Source: Candidatus Accumulibacter cognatus (GTDB lineage Bacteria > Pseudomonadota > Gammaproteobacteria > Burkholderiales > Rhodocyclaceae). From it: a DNA stretch of 64,000 nucleotides. Location: positions 3,715,553 to 3,779,552 of the forward strand of contig CP058708.1 in NCBI GenBank assembly GCA_013414765.1, read 5' to 3'. Made by a program: the position numbers and the translations under genes. The notes beneath the pieces are model-generated. The model ran no database searches, had not been told where the DNA came from, and saw only the letters and a program-made list of their open reading frames with translations. This document shows positions 27,601 through 35,200 of this stretch, one piece after another; the stretch's first letter is position 1; each line of letters starts with the position of its first letter.

Positions 27601-27876
27601 GGATTCAACGTGCAACTGCTCGATAGCGGCGGACTGGGACACCACCCCTGCCGGATCACCGGCGGGAGTTCGCTGGTACAGACCGGCCGCGGCGGCTTCG
27701 CCCCCTCTGCCCGCGACCTGCTCGGCCCCGCTCCGTTGTTCGCGGAAACCCCGCTTGCTGATCGCATGCTGCCGCCCTCGCCGGGTGATCCGCGACTGGC
27801 CTCCGCCTCCTGGGGGTGCGCCAATGGCAAGCGGATGGTCTGGCGAAATTCTATGAGGGCCAAAAACGAATCATGA
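24679..27876 (+). CDS. TpsA2: filamentous-haemagglutinin-like exoprotein
   Basis: A TpsA exoprotein of 1065 residues from a GTG at 24679 that overlaps the CHAT stop codon. The signal peptide runs to about CALPAQA-A. The TPS domain follows (IVLDGSIGAG, ITIPENYGQRAGG, FFFINPAGVTFGAGAVVDV), then about nine repeats of the SSTWSSGNAGTVKVSAG type, then the shared C-terminal module. It is shorter than TpsA1 and TpsA3 because it has fewer repeats. Nucleotides 24862-25253 are identical by eye to tpsA3 29343-29734. A TTG or CTG just after AGGAG at 24682-24686 is an alternative start. No disruption is seen, so this is probably the one intact exoprotein of the island. The last 12 or so codons (GKRMVWRNSMRAKNES) differ from the other copies and run into the CHAT remnant. 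Confidence 0.88.
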   Translation: MRRTLFTPCKPDWPPVTALLAVAGCALPAQAASNIVLDGSIGAGPTVVLTPSGTVSRGSASYQQITIPENYGQRAGGNVFHSFSKFSVGSGDGAVFTINGPASNVISRVTGGQLSTINGLLKLDPGSTGSAPNFFFINPAGVTFGAGAVVDVPAALHVSTANYLKFPDGNFQADPGTASTFSSAAPEAFGFLGTTRAGIAVNAGAGILAKPLQALSLVGGDVQIDRGRIGSQGGDIRIIAFGGLAGEVSVAGELPIARGNMDILNGGYVWALSDDAYHTGNILIATGTLTVDGGSGGEQTGFYTYTESARNAGNIRINASGDITLRNDGQVDTSTYTAGAGGSASVSARNITIDGTGSGLFSDSKPGSSGDAGDIRVLASGRLSIRNAATINSSSWSSGLAGNIMVSAGSIAIDSLGSGETGILSKAALSGNAGNIDVQATGSLSVKDNGSSINSSTWWSGNAGTVKVSAGSITLDGQGNGVAAISSASRSLSDPAGRAGTVDVTTAGTLAVRNGGLIDSSTWSRGNAGTVKVSAGRLVIDGMGARTSTGISSNNYPLSGLTGNAGSAGNIDVMVAGSLSVLNAGQIDSSTWSTGNAGTVKVAADTITVDREGSIRSTSSQQVLAPVPTGFGGNVQVNARNTLTISNGGEIDSSTYGSGNAGSVSVSAGDIRIFGEGTLFGIFSAAYGTLENLARSGNAGSLDVRATGALEIANGGMISSSTLTSGSAGKVTVSAANVRIDGQNSPGRNSGIFSRAYYGSSGQSGQIILSARDSVSLTGHGTVSIQNDASLGNPFGVTPGLLAVSAPTILLKDAEITAASTGNVAASQVQVDFSQRLALDNSGITTSANQGNGGSIDITGGQGTILLDNAQISTSVKGVAGNGGDIHVQAHTLIMNTGFIQANTAARNAAGGHVQIDVQALVPSGDTLFIGGQTPYIFQPGVFSFNVIQAAAPTGVSGVVQISTPLLDISGALTGFNVQLLDSGGLGHHPCRITGGSSLVQTGRGGFAPSARDLLGPAPLFAETPLADRMLPPSPGDPRLASASWGCANGKRMVWRNSMRAKNES
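27082..27735 (+). repeat. Shared tpsA 3' module, copy in tpsA2
   Basis: This is the second copy of the 654-bp module described at 21547-22200. Identity with the tpsA3 copy continues downstream through TTGTTCGCGGAAACC, which tpsA1 lacks. Confidence 0.9.
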
Positions 27877-28019
27877 ATAGTAATTACATTGGCATCGCCA
27901 ATGCCGATTTGTCTAGGACTGAGGCACTTTTCGGGGAACATATCGAATCCGATCCACAACCCCGATGGGAGTTACTGTTACTCTTTCTTCCGGGTGCCGT
28001 TCGTCATCATCGGGAACTG
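27836..28019 (+). pseudogene. 3' remnant of a second CHAT protease gene, frameshifted
   Basis: Two frames together recall the last 55 or so residues of the CHAT protein at 22379-24682. YIGIANADLSRTEAL matches YGGIANTRLSKTEAL, and after a frame change NPDGSYCYSFFRVPFVIIGNW matches HPDWSHPFYWAPFIIIGNW. Like the intact gene, the remnant ends directly at a GTG that starts a tpsA (here tpsA3). The catalytic region is entirely gone. This shows that the CHAT-tpsA pair was duplicated and that the second protease was lost. Confidence 0.7.
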
Positions 28020-28207
28020 GTGGCGAGGGAATCCCTGCCCATTTCCTGCAAACTGCCTTGGCAGCCAGTCGCGGCCCTGCTCACCGTCGCCTGGTGCGCG
28101 TTGCCGGCACAGGCGGCATCGAGCATCGTCCGTGACGGGAGTATCGGGGCCGGCCCCACGGCGGTATTGACGCCATCGGGGACCGTGAGCAGGGGCTCGG
28201 CGAGCTA

Positions 28208-29342
28208 TACCGTGCGCGGTCACGATTGAATCTTCTGGAAGGTTTGGAAGTTCAGGGTCAATAGGGACTGTAGCGCCTTGGCGTGGATGGTGTGGGTATC
28301 TTGCAAGCAGCGTTCGATGGCCGTCGTGAAGGAATGGAAGTCGGGGTAGTACTTGGCGTAGAGGCACTGCTTTTTGACGAACTTCCACAAACGCTCGATG
28401 AGGTTCAAATTTGGGGAGTAGGTGGGTAAAAAGAGCAACTCGATCTTCAGTTTCTCGGCGCAGGTTTTCACCAACGCACAACGCTGATAGCGGGCGTTGT
28501 CCAGGACGACCGTCATAGGCAGCGTGGGCCGTAGGGTAACCAGTTTCTCCAGCAAAGCACAGACGCTGAGCGAATTGATGTAGGTGGAATTGACGACGGT
28601 GACGACCTCTTTGGTGACGGCGTCGAGCGCACCCAGTACGTTGAAGCGCTGCCGGCCCGAGGGCGCCTTGATCCAGACCCGAGCAAGGCACCACACCACC
28701 GACAGGAAGGCGCCCAAGACAAAGTGTGCCGCGTCTACGAAGAACACGGCACGTTGGCCCGCTTGGGCTTCTGCCAAACGCGGTTCAAGTTCTTTTTTTT
28801 AAAGGCTTCCTGGACCTCGGGATCCGCCTTGGCCGGCAGGGTGCCGGTCTTCAGGCGTCTCATCCCGCACTTCTCTCGCAGGAAAAGCCGCACCTGAGTC
28901 GGCGAGCGGCTCAAACCCGTGAGCTTTCTGATCGCATCCACGGCCTCATGGATCGAAGCCGGCGGATGGGTGAGAAAATAAGCCCCGATCGTCTCCTGAT
29001 GCGCCACCAGTTCGCTCTGCGGCCGACGGAAATGCAGTTCCTTCAGCCCGGCGACGCCGCCCTCCACATACTGCTGGAGGTAGGTGCGAAGCGTCTTGCC
29101 GCTCACGCCCGCGAGCCGCGCGATATCTTGATGCGCAAGCCCCTGGCTTTTCAGCCACAGCGCTTCCATCTTGCGTCGCACGTGGGGATGCGGATGGTGA
29201 AATCGCTCGTGCTCTAAGGCGTCCGCCTCCGCCGGGGTAAAGGTCAGTCTCAGCATCGCAGCCTGTCCCTACAGAAAGCAATGCTCGAATTCTACAGCCC
29301 ATTACACCAGACAGTTAAAGTCGTTTGTTACCTATTTCAGTA
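28208..29342. mobile_element. IS630-family insertion sequence
   Basis: This 1135-bp element is flanked by TA duplications (28206-28207 and 29343-29344). Comparison with tpsA2 (GAGCTACCAG at 24858-24867) shows that exactly this segment plus one TA was added. The ends form imperfect inverted repeats: TACCGTGCGCGGTCACGATT on the left, and TACTGAAATAGGTAACAAAC reading inward from the right. TA targeting and a DDE transposase with a two-frame arrangement are typical of IS630. Both reading frames are open, so the element may still be active. Confidence 0.92.
28220..29256 (-). CDS. IS630 transposase (OrfA-OrfB, probable -1 frameshift)
   Basis: OrfA (29256 to 28735) carries the helix-turn-helix DNA-binding half (AHQDIARLAGVSGKTLRTYL). 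OrfB (28777 to 28220) carries the DDE catalytic half: first Asp in VFFVDAAHF, second Asp in TVVLDNARYQR, and Glu in SPNLNLIERLWKFVKKQ. The two overlap in different frames around a run of eight A residues followed by G (complement of 28793-28800). A -1 slip there would join EAFKKK to ELEPRLAEAQAG and give a fused transposase of about 345 residues, the normal IS630 length. OrfB alone would have to start at a TTG. Programmed slippage on A-runs is known in this family; it is inferred here. Confidence 0.88.
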
Positions 29343-30610
29343 TACCAGCAAATCACCATTCCCGAGAATTATGGTCAGCGCGCGGGTGGCAATGTCTTCC
29401 ATAGCTTTTCGAAGTTCAGCGTGGGGAGCGGTGACGGCGCGGTGTTCACGATCAATGGCCCCGCCAGCAATGTGATTTCGCGCGTCACCGGCGGGCAGTT
29501 GTCGACGATCAATGGCTTGCTGAAACTCGATCCGGGGAGCACCGGCAGCGCTCCCAATTTCTTTTTCATCAACCCGGCGGGAGTAACCTTCGGCGCTGGG
29601 GCGGTTGTCGATGTACCGGCGGCCTTGCATGTCAGCACCGCCAATTATCTGAAGTTTCCCGATGGCAACTTCCAGGCCGACCCCGGCACCGCCAGCACTT
29701 TCTCCAGTGCTGCGCCGGAAGCCTTTGGTTTTCTCGGGACGACGCGAGCGACGGTTACCGTCAATGGCAGAGCCTTAATCAGTCCGTCGTCGCCGTTCCC
29801 CATCAGCGTCGTGGGGGGGGACATCGGGATCGACCAGGGACACCTCGTGACGATTGGCGGAGGAGACATCCGGGTAGTGGCGATGGGGCAGCATACTCAG
29901 GAAGTTCCCTTGTTCGGGAGTTTGCCGGCAGCCTATGGCATTCTTGCAATCCTGAATGGTGGAGTTCTCGCCGCGGATAGCGTCGATGGCTTGAATGGCG
30001 GGAATGTCACTGTCAGCGGTGGAAACATCATGATCTATTCTCAGGGCAATGTCGGTTTTACCGGCGTAAAAAGTTCGGCGAGCTCTGGAACAGGAAATGC
30101 AGGCAATATTGACATTTACGCAGCCGAAAATCTATTGCTCATCGGCGGATCGATCGGGTCTCGTACAAGCACGTCGGGACAGGCTGGGGTGGTGAAAGTG
30201 GATGCCGGCAATATTGTCATCGATGGCCTCGCAGGGATCTTTAGCCGTGCGGAAGGAAGCAGTGCCGGCAAGGCTGGCGGCGTGGGGGTAGTTGCGTCAG
30301 GAACCATTCAGATTGGCAATGGGGGATTGATTGATTCATCGACCACCTCTTCTGGAGACGCGGGGCCAGTGAAGGTCAGTGCAGGCAGCCTCCTCATCGA
30401 TGGTCAAGGCCTGAGGGCGGGAATTACCAGCGAAGCTTCAGGCTCTACAGGCCAGGCTGGCAGCGTGGAGATGGTCATCACTGGAAATATTAGGGCGGTC
30501 AACGGAGGACAGATCAGTTCGTCCACCTGGTCCGCAGGCAATGCCGGAATGGTGGGTGTCCGTGCCGGAAGCATCACGATCGATGGGAAAGATGCGCCGA
30601 TCGGAATCTC

Positions 30611-31373
30611 GACCGGGATCTTCAGCAATGCCAACCAAGGCAGCGGCAATGCCGGTAGCCTGCAGGTAACGGCAACGGGCGATCTGTCCGTACTCAATGG
30701 TGGGGTGATCAGTTCATCCACCTATACCCCAGGCAATGCGGGATCGGTGACTGTCAATGCCGGTGGCGTCAATATCGATAAGGCTGGCATTCTCAGCGAA
30801 TCCCGTGGAACGACAGACAATGCCGGCCAGGCTGGCAATATTGAAGTCATGGCGGTTGGAAGCGGCAGTGTCAGGGTCGTTAATGGAGGGCAGATCAGTT
30901 CCTCCACCTGGTCAGCAGGCAATGCCGGAGTAGTGGGTGTCCGTGCCGGAAGCATCATGATCGATGGGAGCGGGACCGGGATCTTCAGCAATGCCAACCA
31001 GGGCAGCGGCAATGCCGGCAGCCTGCAGGTAACGGCAACGGGCGATCTGTCCGTACTCAATGGTGGGGTGATCAGTTCATCCACCTATACCCCAGGCAAT
31101 GCGGGATCGGTGACTGTCAATGCCGGTGGCGTCAATATCGATAAGGCTGGCATTCTCAGCGAATCCCGTGGAACGACAGACAATGCCGGCCAGGCTGGCA
31201 ATATTGAAGTCATGGCGGTTGGAAGCGGCAGTGTCAGGGTCGTTAATGGAGGGCAGATCAGTTCCTCCACCTGGTCAGCAGGCAATGCCGGAGTAGTGGG
31301 TGTCCGTGCCGGAAGCATCATGATCGATGGGAGCGGGACCGGGATCTTCAGCAATGCCAACCAGGGCAGCGGC
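30611..31373 (+). repeat. 363-bp tandem duplication inside tpsA3
   Basis: GACCGGGATCTTCAGCAATG starts at 30611, again at 30974 and a third time at 31337, each 363 bp apart. The first two units are essentially identical, differing mainly near 30950 where the first copy is preceded by a slightly different linker. The third match ends at about 31373. The period is 121 codons, two of the ordinary repeats, so the frame is kept. The near-identity indicates a recent duplication. Confidence 0.85.
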
Positions 31374-32606
31374 ACTGCCGGCAACGTGGATGTGACGACA
31401 AGCGGAATTCTTTCCATGCGCAATGGCGGTACGATCAGTTCCTCCACCTTCTCCTCGGGGAATGCCGGACCGGTGAAGGTTGGTGCCGGAAGCCTCATCA
31501 TTGATCGTGGAGGAGGTATTGCCAGCCTTGCGGCAGGAACTACTGGCCGGGCTGGCAGCGTGGAGGTGCTTGCTACCGGAAATATTGATATTTTCAGGGG
31601 GGGAATCATCGATTCCTCTACCGTATCTTCTGGCGATGCCGGAAGAGTCGCGGTCAGTGCCCATAATATAAGCATTGATGGGCAAAAGATGATTACTGGG
31701 ATTTTCAGTAATACCGGAAAAATTGGAAATGTCATTAACTCGGGCAACACTGGGAATGCTGGCAATGTGGTTTTGACGGCGACTGGGAACCTGTCCGTGC
31801 TCGAAGGAGGCGGGATCACTTCATCGACTTATTCATCAGGTCATGCCGGGTCGGTGACGGTTCACGCCAGCAACATAGACATGAATGGGCAAGGGATCCC
31901 TACGGGCATTTTTACTGATGCCAACCAGGGCAGTGGCAATGCCGGCAACCTGGAGGTGATGGCCACTGGTGGCGGAAGTGTTAGGGTAGCCAATGGAGGA
32001 CAGATCAGTTCCTCCACCTGGTCAGCAGGCAATGCCGGAGTGGTGGGTGTCCGTGCTGGAAGCATCACAATCGATGGGATGGGGACTGGAATTTTCAGCA
32101 ATGCCAACCAAGGCCGGGGCGACGCGGGCAACGTGGTTGTGACAGCGACTGGGAATCTGTCCGTGCTTCAAGGAGGAGGGATCACTTCATCGACTTATTC
32201 ATCAGGCCATGCCGGATCGGTGACGGTTCACGCCGACAACATAGACATTAATGGCCAAGGGAGCACAACCGGAATTTTCACCGATGCCAACCAAGGCAGT
32301 GGCAATGCCGGCAATGTGATTGTGACGGCGGCCAGGGATCTGTCCCTGCTTAATCGTGGGGTGATCAGTTCATCCACTTTCTCCCAGGGCAATGCCGGAT
32401 CGGTGAAGGTCGATGCTAAAAGCATCATGGTCGATGGGCAAGGCGAAATAACAGGAATCTTCAGCGGTGCCACATCGGGTTCTTCTGGCCAGACCGGCAG
32501 CGTGCTCGTATCCGCCGCCGACCGCATCACGATCGCCAATGGCGGCAGGCTATCGGTCCAGAACTTCGCGACGGTCGCGAACCCTGGCGCGCTCATCCCC
32601 ACCACG

Positions 32607-33260
32607 CTGGCCGTGAGCGCGCCGACGATTCTTCTCAAGGACGCCGAGATCACCGCTGCATCGACCGGCAACGTCGCGGCTAGCCAGGTGCAGGTCGATT
32701 TCAGCCAACGGCTTGCTCTCGACAACAGCGGCATCACCACCAGCGCCAACCAGGGCAACGGCGGTTCAATCGACATTACCGGTGGCCAGGGCACGATCCT
32801 GCTGGACAACGCGCAGATCAGCACTTCCGTCAAGGGGGTGGCGGGCAACGGTGGCGACATCCATGTCCAGGCGCATACGCTGATCATGAACACCGGCTTC
32901 ATCCAGGCCAATACCGCTGCCAGGAATGCCGCCGGCGGCCATGTACAGATCGACGTGCAGGCACTGGTGCCGAGCGGTGACACCCTGTTCATCGGCGGGC
33001 AGACGCCTTACATCTTTCAGCCAGGAGTCTTCAGCTTCAACGTCATCCAGGCCGCCGCGCCGACCGGGGTGAGCGGGGTGGTCCAGATCAGCACGCCCTT
33101 GCTGGACATCTCGGGGGCGTTGACCGGATTCAACGTGCAACTGCTCGATAGCGGCGGACTGGGACACCACCCCTGCCGGATCACCGGCGGGAGTTCGCTG
33201 GTACAGACCGGCCGCGGCGGCTTCGCCCCCTCCGCCCGCGACCTGCTCGGCCCCGCTCCG
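32607..33260 (+). repeat. Shared tpsA 3' module, copy in tpsA3
   Basis: This is the third copy of the 654-bp module. Upstream similarity to tpsA1 begins earlier, near 32492 (CAGACCGGCAGCGTGCTCGT), so the tpsA3 3' end matches tpsA1 on its upstream side and tpsA2 on its downstream side. Confidence 0.9.
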
Positions 33261-33352
33261 TTGTTCGCGGAAACCCCGCTTGCTGATCGCATGCTGCCGC
33301 CCTCGCCGGGTGATCCGCGACTGGCCTCCACCTCCTGGAGGTGCGCCAGTTG

Positions 33353-35080
33353 ATGCCCCGGAAAATTCCCATGCGCGCTCATGCGACTTGCACATTCATC
33401 CCCTTTGTACTGTTCGGGTTACTGATGGGGCTGCCGCCAGCCGCTTTCGCGGCCGAGGCGATTGACCATCTCAACGTCCAGGAACCGACGCGCCCGGAAT
33501 ACCTTCCGGCCAAACCTGGTGAGGGCTTTCAATTGCCGCCAGTTTCCTCGGAGCCAGCGATTCCCGCGCCGGGAGCGGCTGGCGAGCCGGTATTGATTCA
33601 TCAAATCCGTTTTCGTGGCAATCGCGTCATCCCGACCAGCGAACTCGATGCGGTTGCCGCAGCGTATGCCGGTCGATCGCTCGATGCGGCGGGACTGGAG
33701 GATTTGCGGCAGAGGCTGAGTCGTTATTACGCCGATCGGGGCTACATCAATTCCGGCGCCCTGCTGGGCAAGGAGGCCATCGACGGCGACACCGTCACTT
33801 TCGACATCATCGAGGGCCGCTTGAGCGAAGTCCGCCTGCATGGCCTGGAGCGCCTGAATGAAAACTATCTCCGCCATCGGCTCAGCAGGAGCAGTGATGG
33901 GGCATTGAACGTCGATACCCTGCGCGAACGTTTCCAGTTGCTGCTTGACGACCCGCTGTTCGAACGCCTGAATGCCCGCCTGATCCCCGATGCCCACCTC
34001 GGCGAAGCGATTCTGGACGTCGAAGTGCTGCGGGCGCGCCCGTACCAGCTCTCGGTTTTCGCCAACAACTACCGTCCACCTTCGATCGGTTCCAACGCTT
34101 ATGGCCTCAGCGGCTGGGTGCGAAACCTGACCGGTCAGGGTGACGTGCTCAATGGCAGCGTGCAGGACTCCACGCAGGGTGGCGCGAACGGCCGCTACAG
34201 TGTCGGTTGGCAGATGCCTCTGAACCAGACCGGCACTCGGTTTTCATTTCAGTTCGATCATGAAGACTCGACGGTCATCGAAAAACCCTTGCAGGATCTG
34301 GATATCAAAAGCGTCCTCGATACCCGGGATTTCGGTCTCAGTCAGGTCTTTGCCGAAACGCTGCAGCACAAGCTGACCCTCGGGGTCAACCGCGTCGACA
34401 GGAAGAACACCACCACCCTGTCGGGGCGGCGGTTTTCATTCATCCCGGGAGAACCCGACGGGGTTACCCGGGTGTCGGCCTGGCGTTTCTGGCAGGAGTA
34501 CGCCTATCGGTCCGAAAGTCAGGTACTGGCGCTGCGTTCGACATTCACTTCGGCCCGCAACAATGCTCAGGAAATCGTTGGGCTACCCGCAGGCACGCCG
34601 CAACCGGACAGGCACTACACGATCTGGCTCGGCCAGGCGCAATATGCGCGGCGAGTCCTGGAAAATGGCGCCCAGTTCATCCTGATCGGCAATCTCCAGC
34701 AGACCCGGGACCGTCTGTTGCCGCTTGACCGGATGTCGATCGGCGGTGTCTATACGGTACGCGGCTATCGCGAAAACCAGATGATCCGCGATATCGGAGC
34801 CATCGTGAATGTCGAATTCGATTATCCGCTGGTGCGCAACCCGGGCAAGGGATTCAACCTGTCACTGATCCCGTTCTATGACTACGGTCGCGGCAAAAAC
34901 CAGAGTGAACCCGCCGATACGCTGAGCTCGATGGGTCTGCTCACCCGCGTCCGCTGGGAAGGTCTGAGCCTGGATTTAAGCTTTGCCAAACGCCTGGATC
35001 ATCCCAATTTTGTCCACAGCAACGGCGGCAATCTTCAGGATAAGGGCATCAACTTCCAGCTCAATTACAACTTCTTTTAG
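33353..35080 (+). CDS. TpsB: ShlB/FhaC/HecB-type outer-membrane transporter
   Basis: A 575-residue outer-membrane pore that secretes TpsA proteins by recognising their TPS domain. A signal peptide ending AAFAAEA is followed by a proline-rich stretch (about residues 30-75), two POTRA domains (IHQIRFRGNRVIPTSELDAV with the ADRGYINSGALL turn, then EVRLHGLERLNENYLRHRL), and a 16-strand-type barrel from about residue 230. The conserved loop-6 motif reads VRGYRENQMI, and the protein ends in Phe, as barrel proteins recognised by BAM do. The start at 33353 is the ATG in TGATG overlapping the tpsA3 stop, with CTGGAGG 11 bp upstream. It is the only tpsB here and would have to serve all tpsA copies. Because tpsA3 carries the IS, polar effects on tpsB are possible. 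Confidence 0.93.
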   Translation: MPRKIPMRAHATCTFIPFVLFGLLMGLPPAAFAAEAIDHLNVQEPTRPEYLPAKPGEGFQLPPVSSEPAIPAPGAAGEPVLIHQIRFRGNRVIPTSELDAVAAAYAGRSLDAAGLEDLRQRLSRYYADRGYINSGALLGKEAIDGDTVTFDIIEGRLSEVRLHGLERLNENYLRHRLSRSSDGALNVDTLRERFQLLLDDPLFERLNARLIPDAHLGEAILDVEVLRARPYQLSVFANNYRPPSIGSNAYGLSGWVRNLTGQGDVLNGSVQDSTQGGANGRYSVGWQMPLNQTGTRFSFQFDHEDSTVIEKPLQDLDIKSVLDTRDFGLSQVFAETLQHKLTLGVNRVDRKNTTTLSGRRFSFIPGEPDGVTRVSAWRFWQEYAYRSESQVLALRSTFTSARNNAQEIVGLPAGTPQPDRHYTIWLGQAQYARRVLENGAQFILIGNLQQTRDRLLPLDRMSIGGVYTVRGYRENQMIRDIGAIVNVEFDYPLVRNPGKGFNLSLIPFYDYGRGKNQSEPADTLSSMGLLTRVRWEGLSLDLSFAKRLDHPNFVHSNGGNLQDKGINFQLNYNFF

Positions 35081-35200
35081 CTGCCGGAGTTGCTTGTGGA
35101 CTGCGGGTGTAGAGTCGAGATGTGGCGCGGTAGCATTAACCTCGGTTCGGGATGAGAACCCTGGAAAGTCGGACACAAACGCCCGTCGTCCGCCGATCAT

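Larger units (their letters stand above)
28020..33353 (+). pseudogene. TpsA3: filamentous-haemagglutinin-like exoprotein split by an IS element
   Basis: The 5' part (28020-28207) encodes a signal peptide ending ALPAQAAS and the first TPS residues to RGSAS. The frame resumes at 29343 with YQQITIPENYGQRAGG after 1135 bp of IS sequence and stays open to a TGA at 33351. Without the insertion the protein would be about 1400 residues. After the TPS domain come some 18 repeats, including a 121-residue unit present twice in tandem (30611-31336), then the shared C-terminal module. The 3' portion alone has no signal peptide, and its first ATG (29325) lies in IS sequence, so secretion should fail unless the element excises precisely. 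The stop overlaps the tpsB start as TGATG. Confidence 0.85.

Noticed and set aside
29325-29342. An alternative functional start for the 3' part of tpsA3 inside the IS end
   Set aside because: The first residues come from IS sequence and provide no signal peptide; secretion would not be expected.
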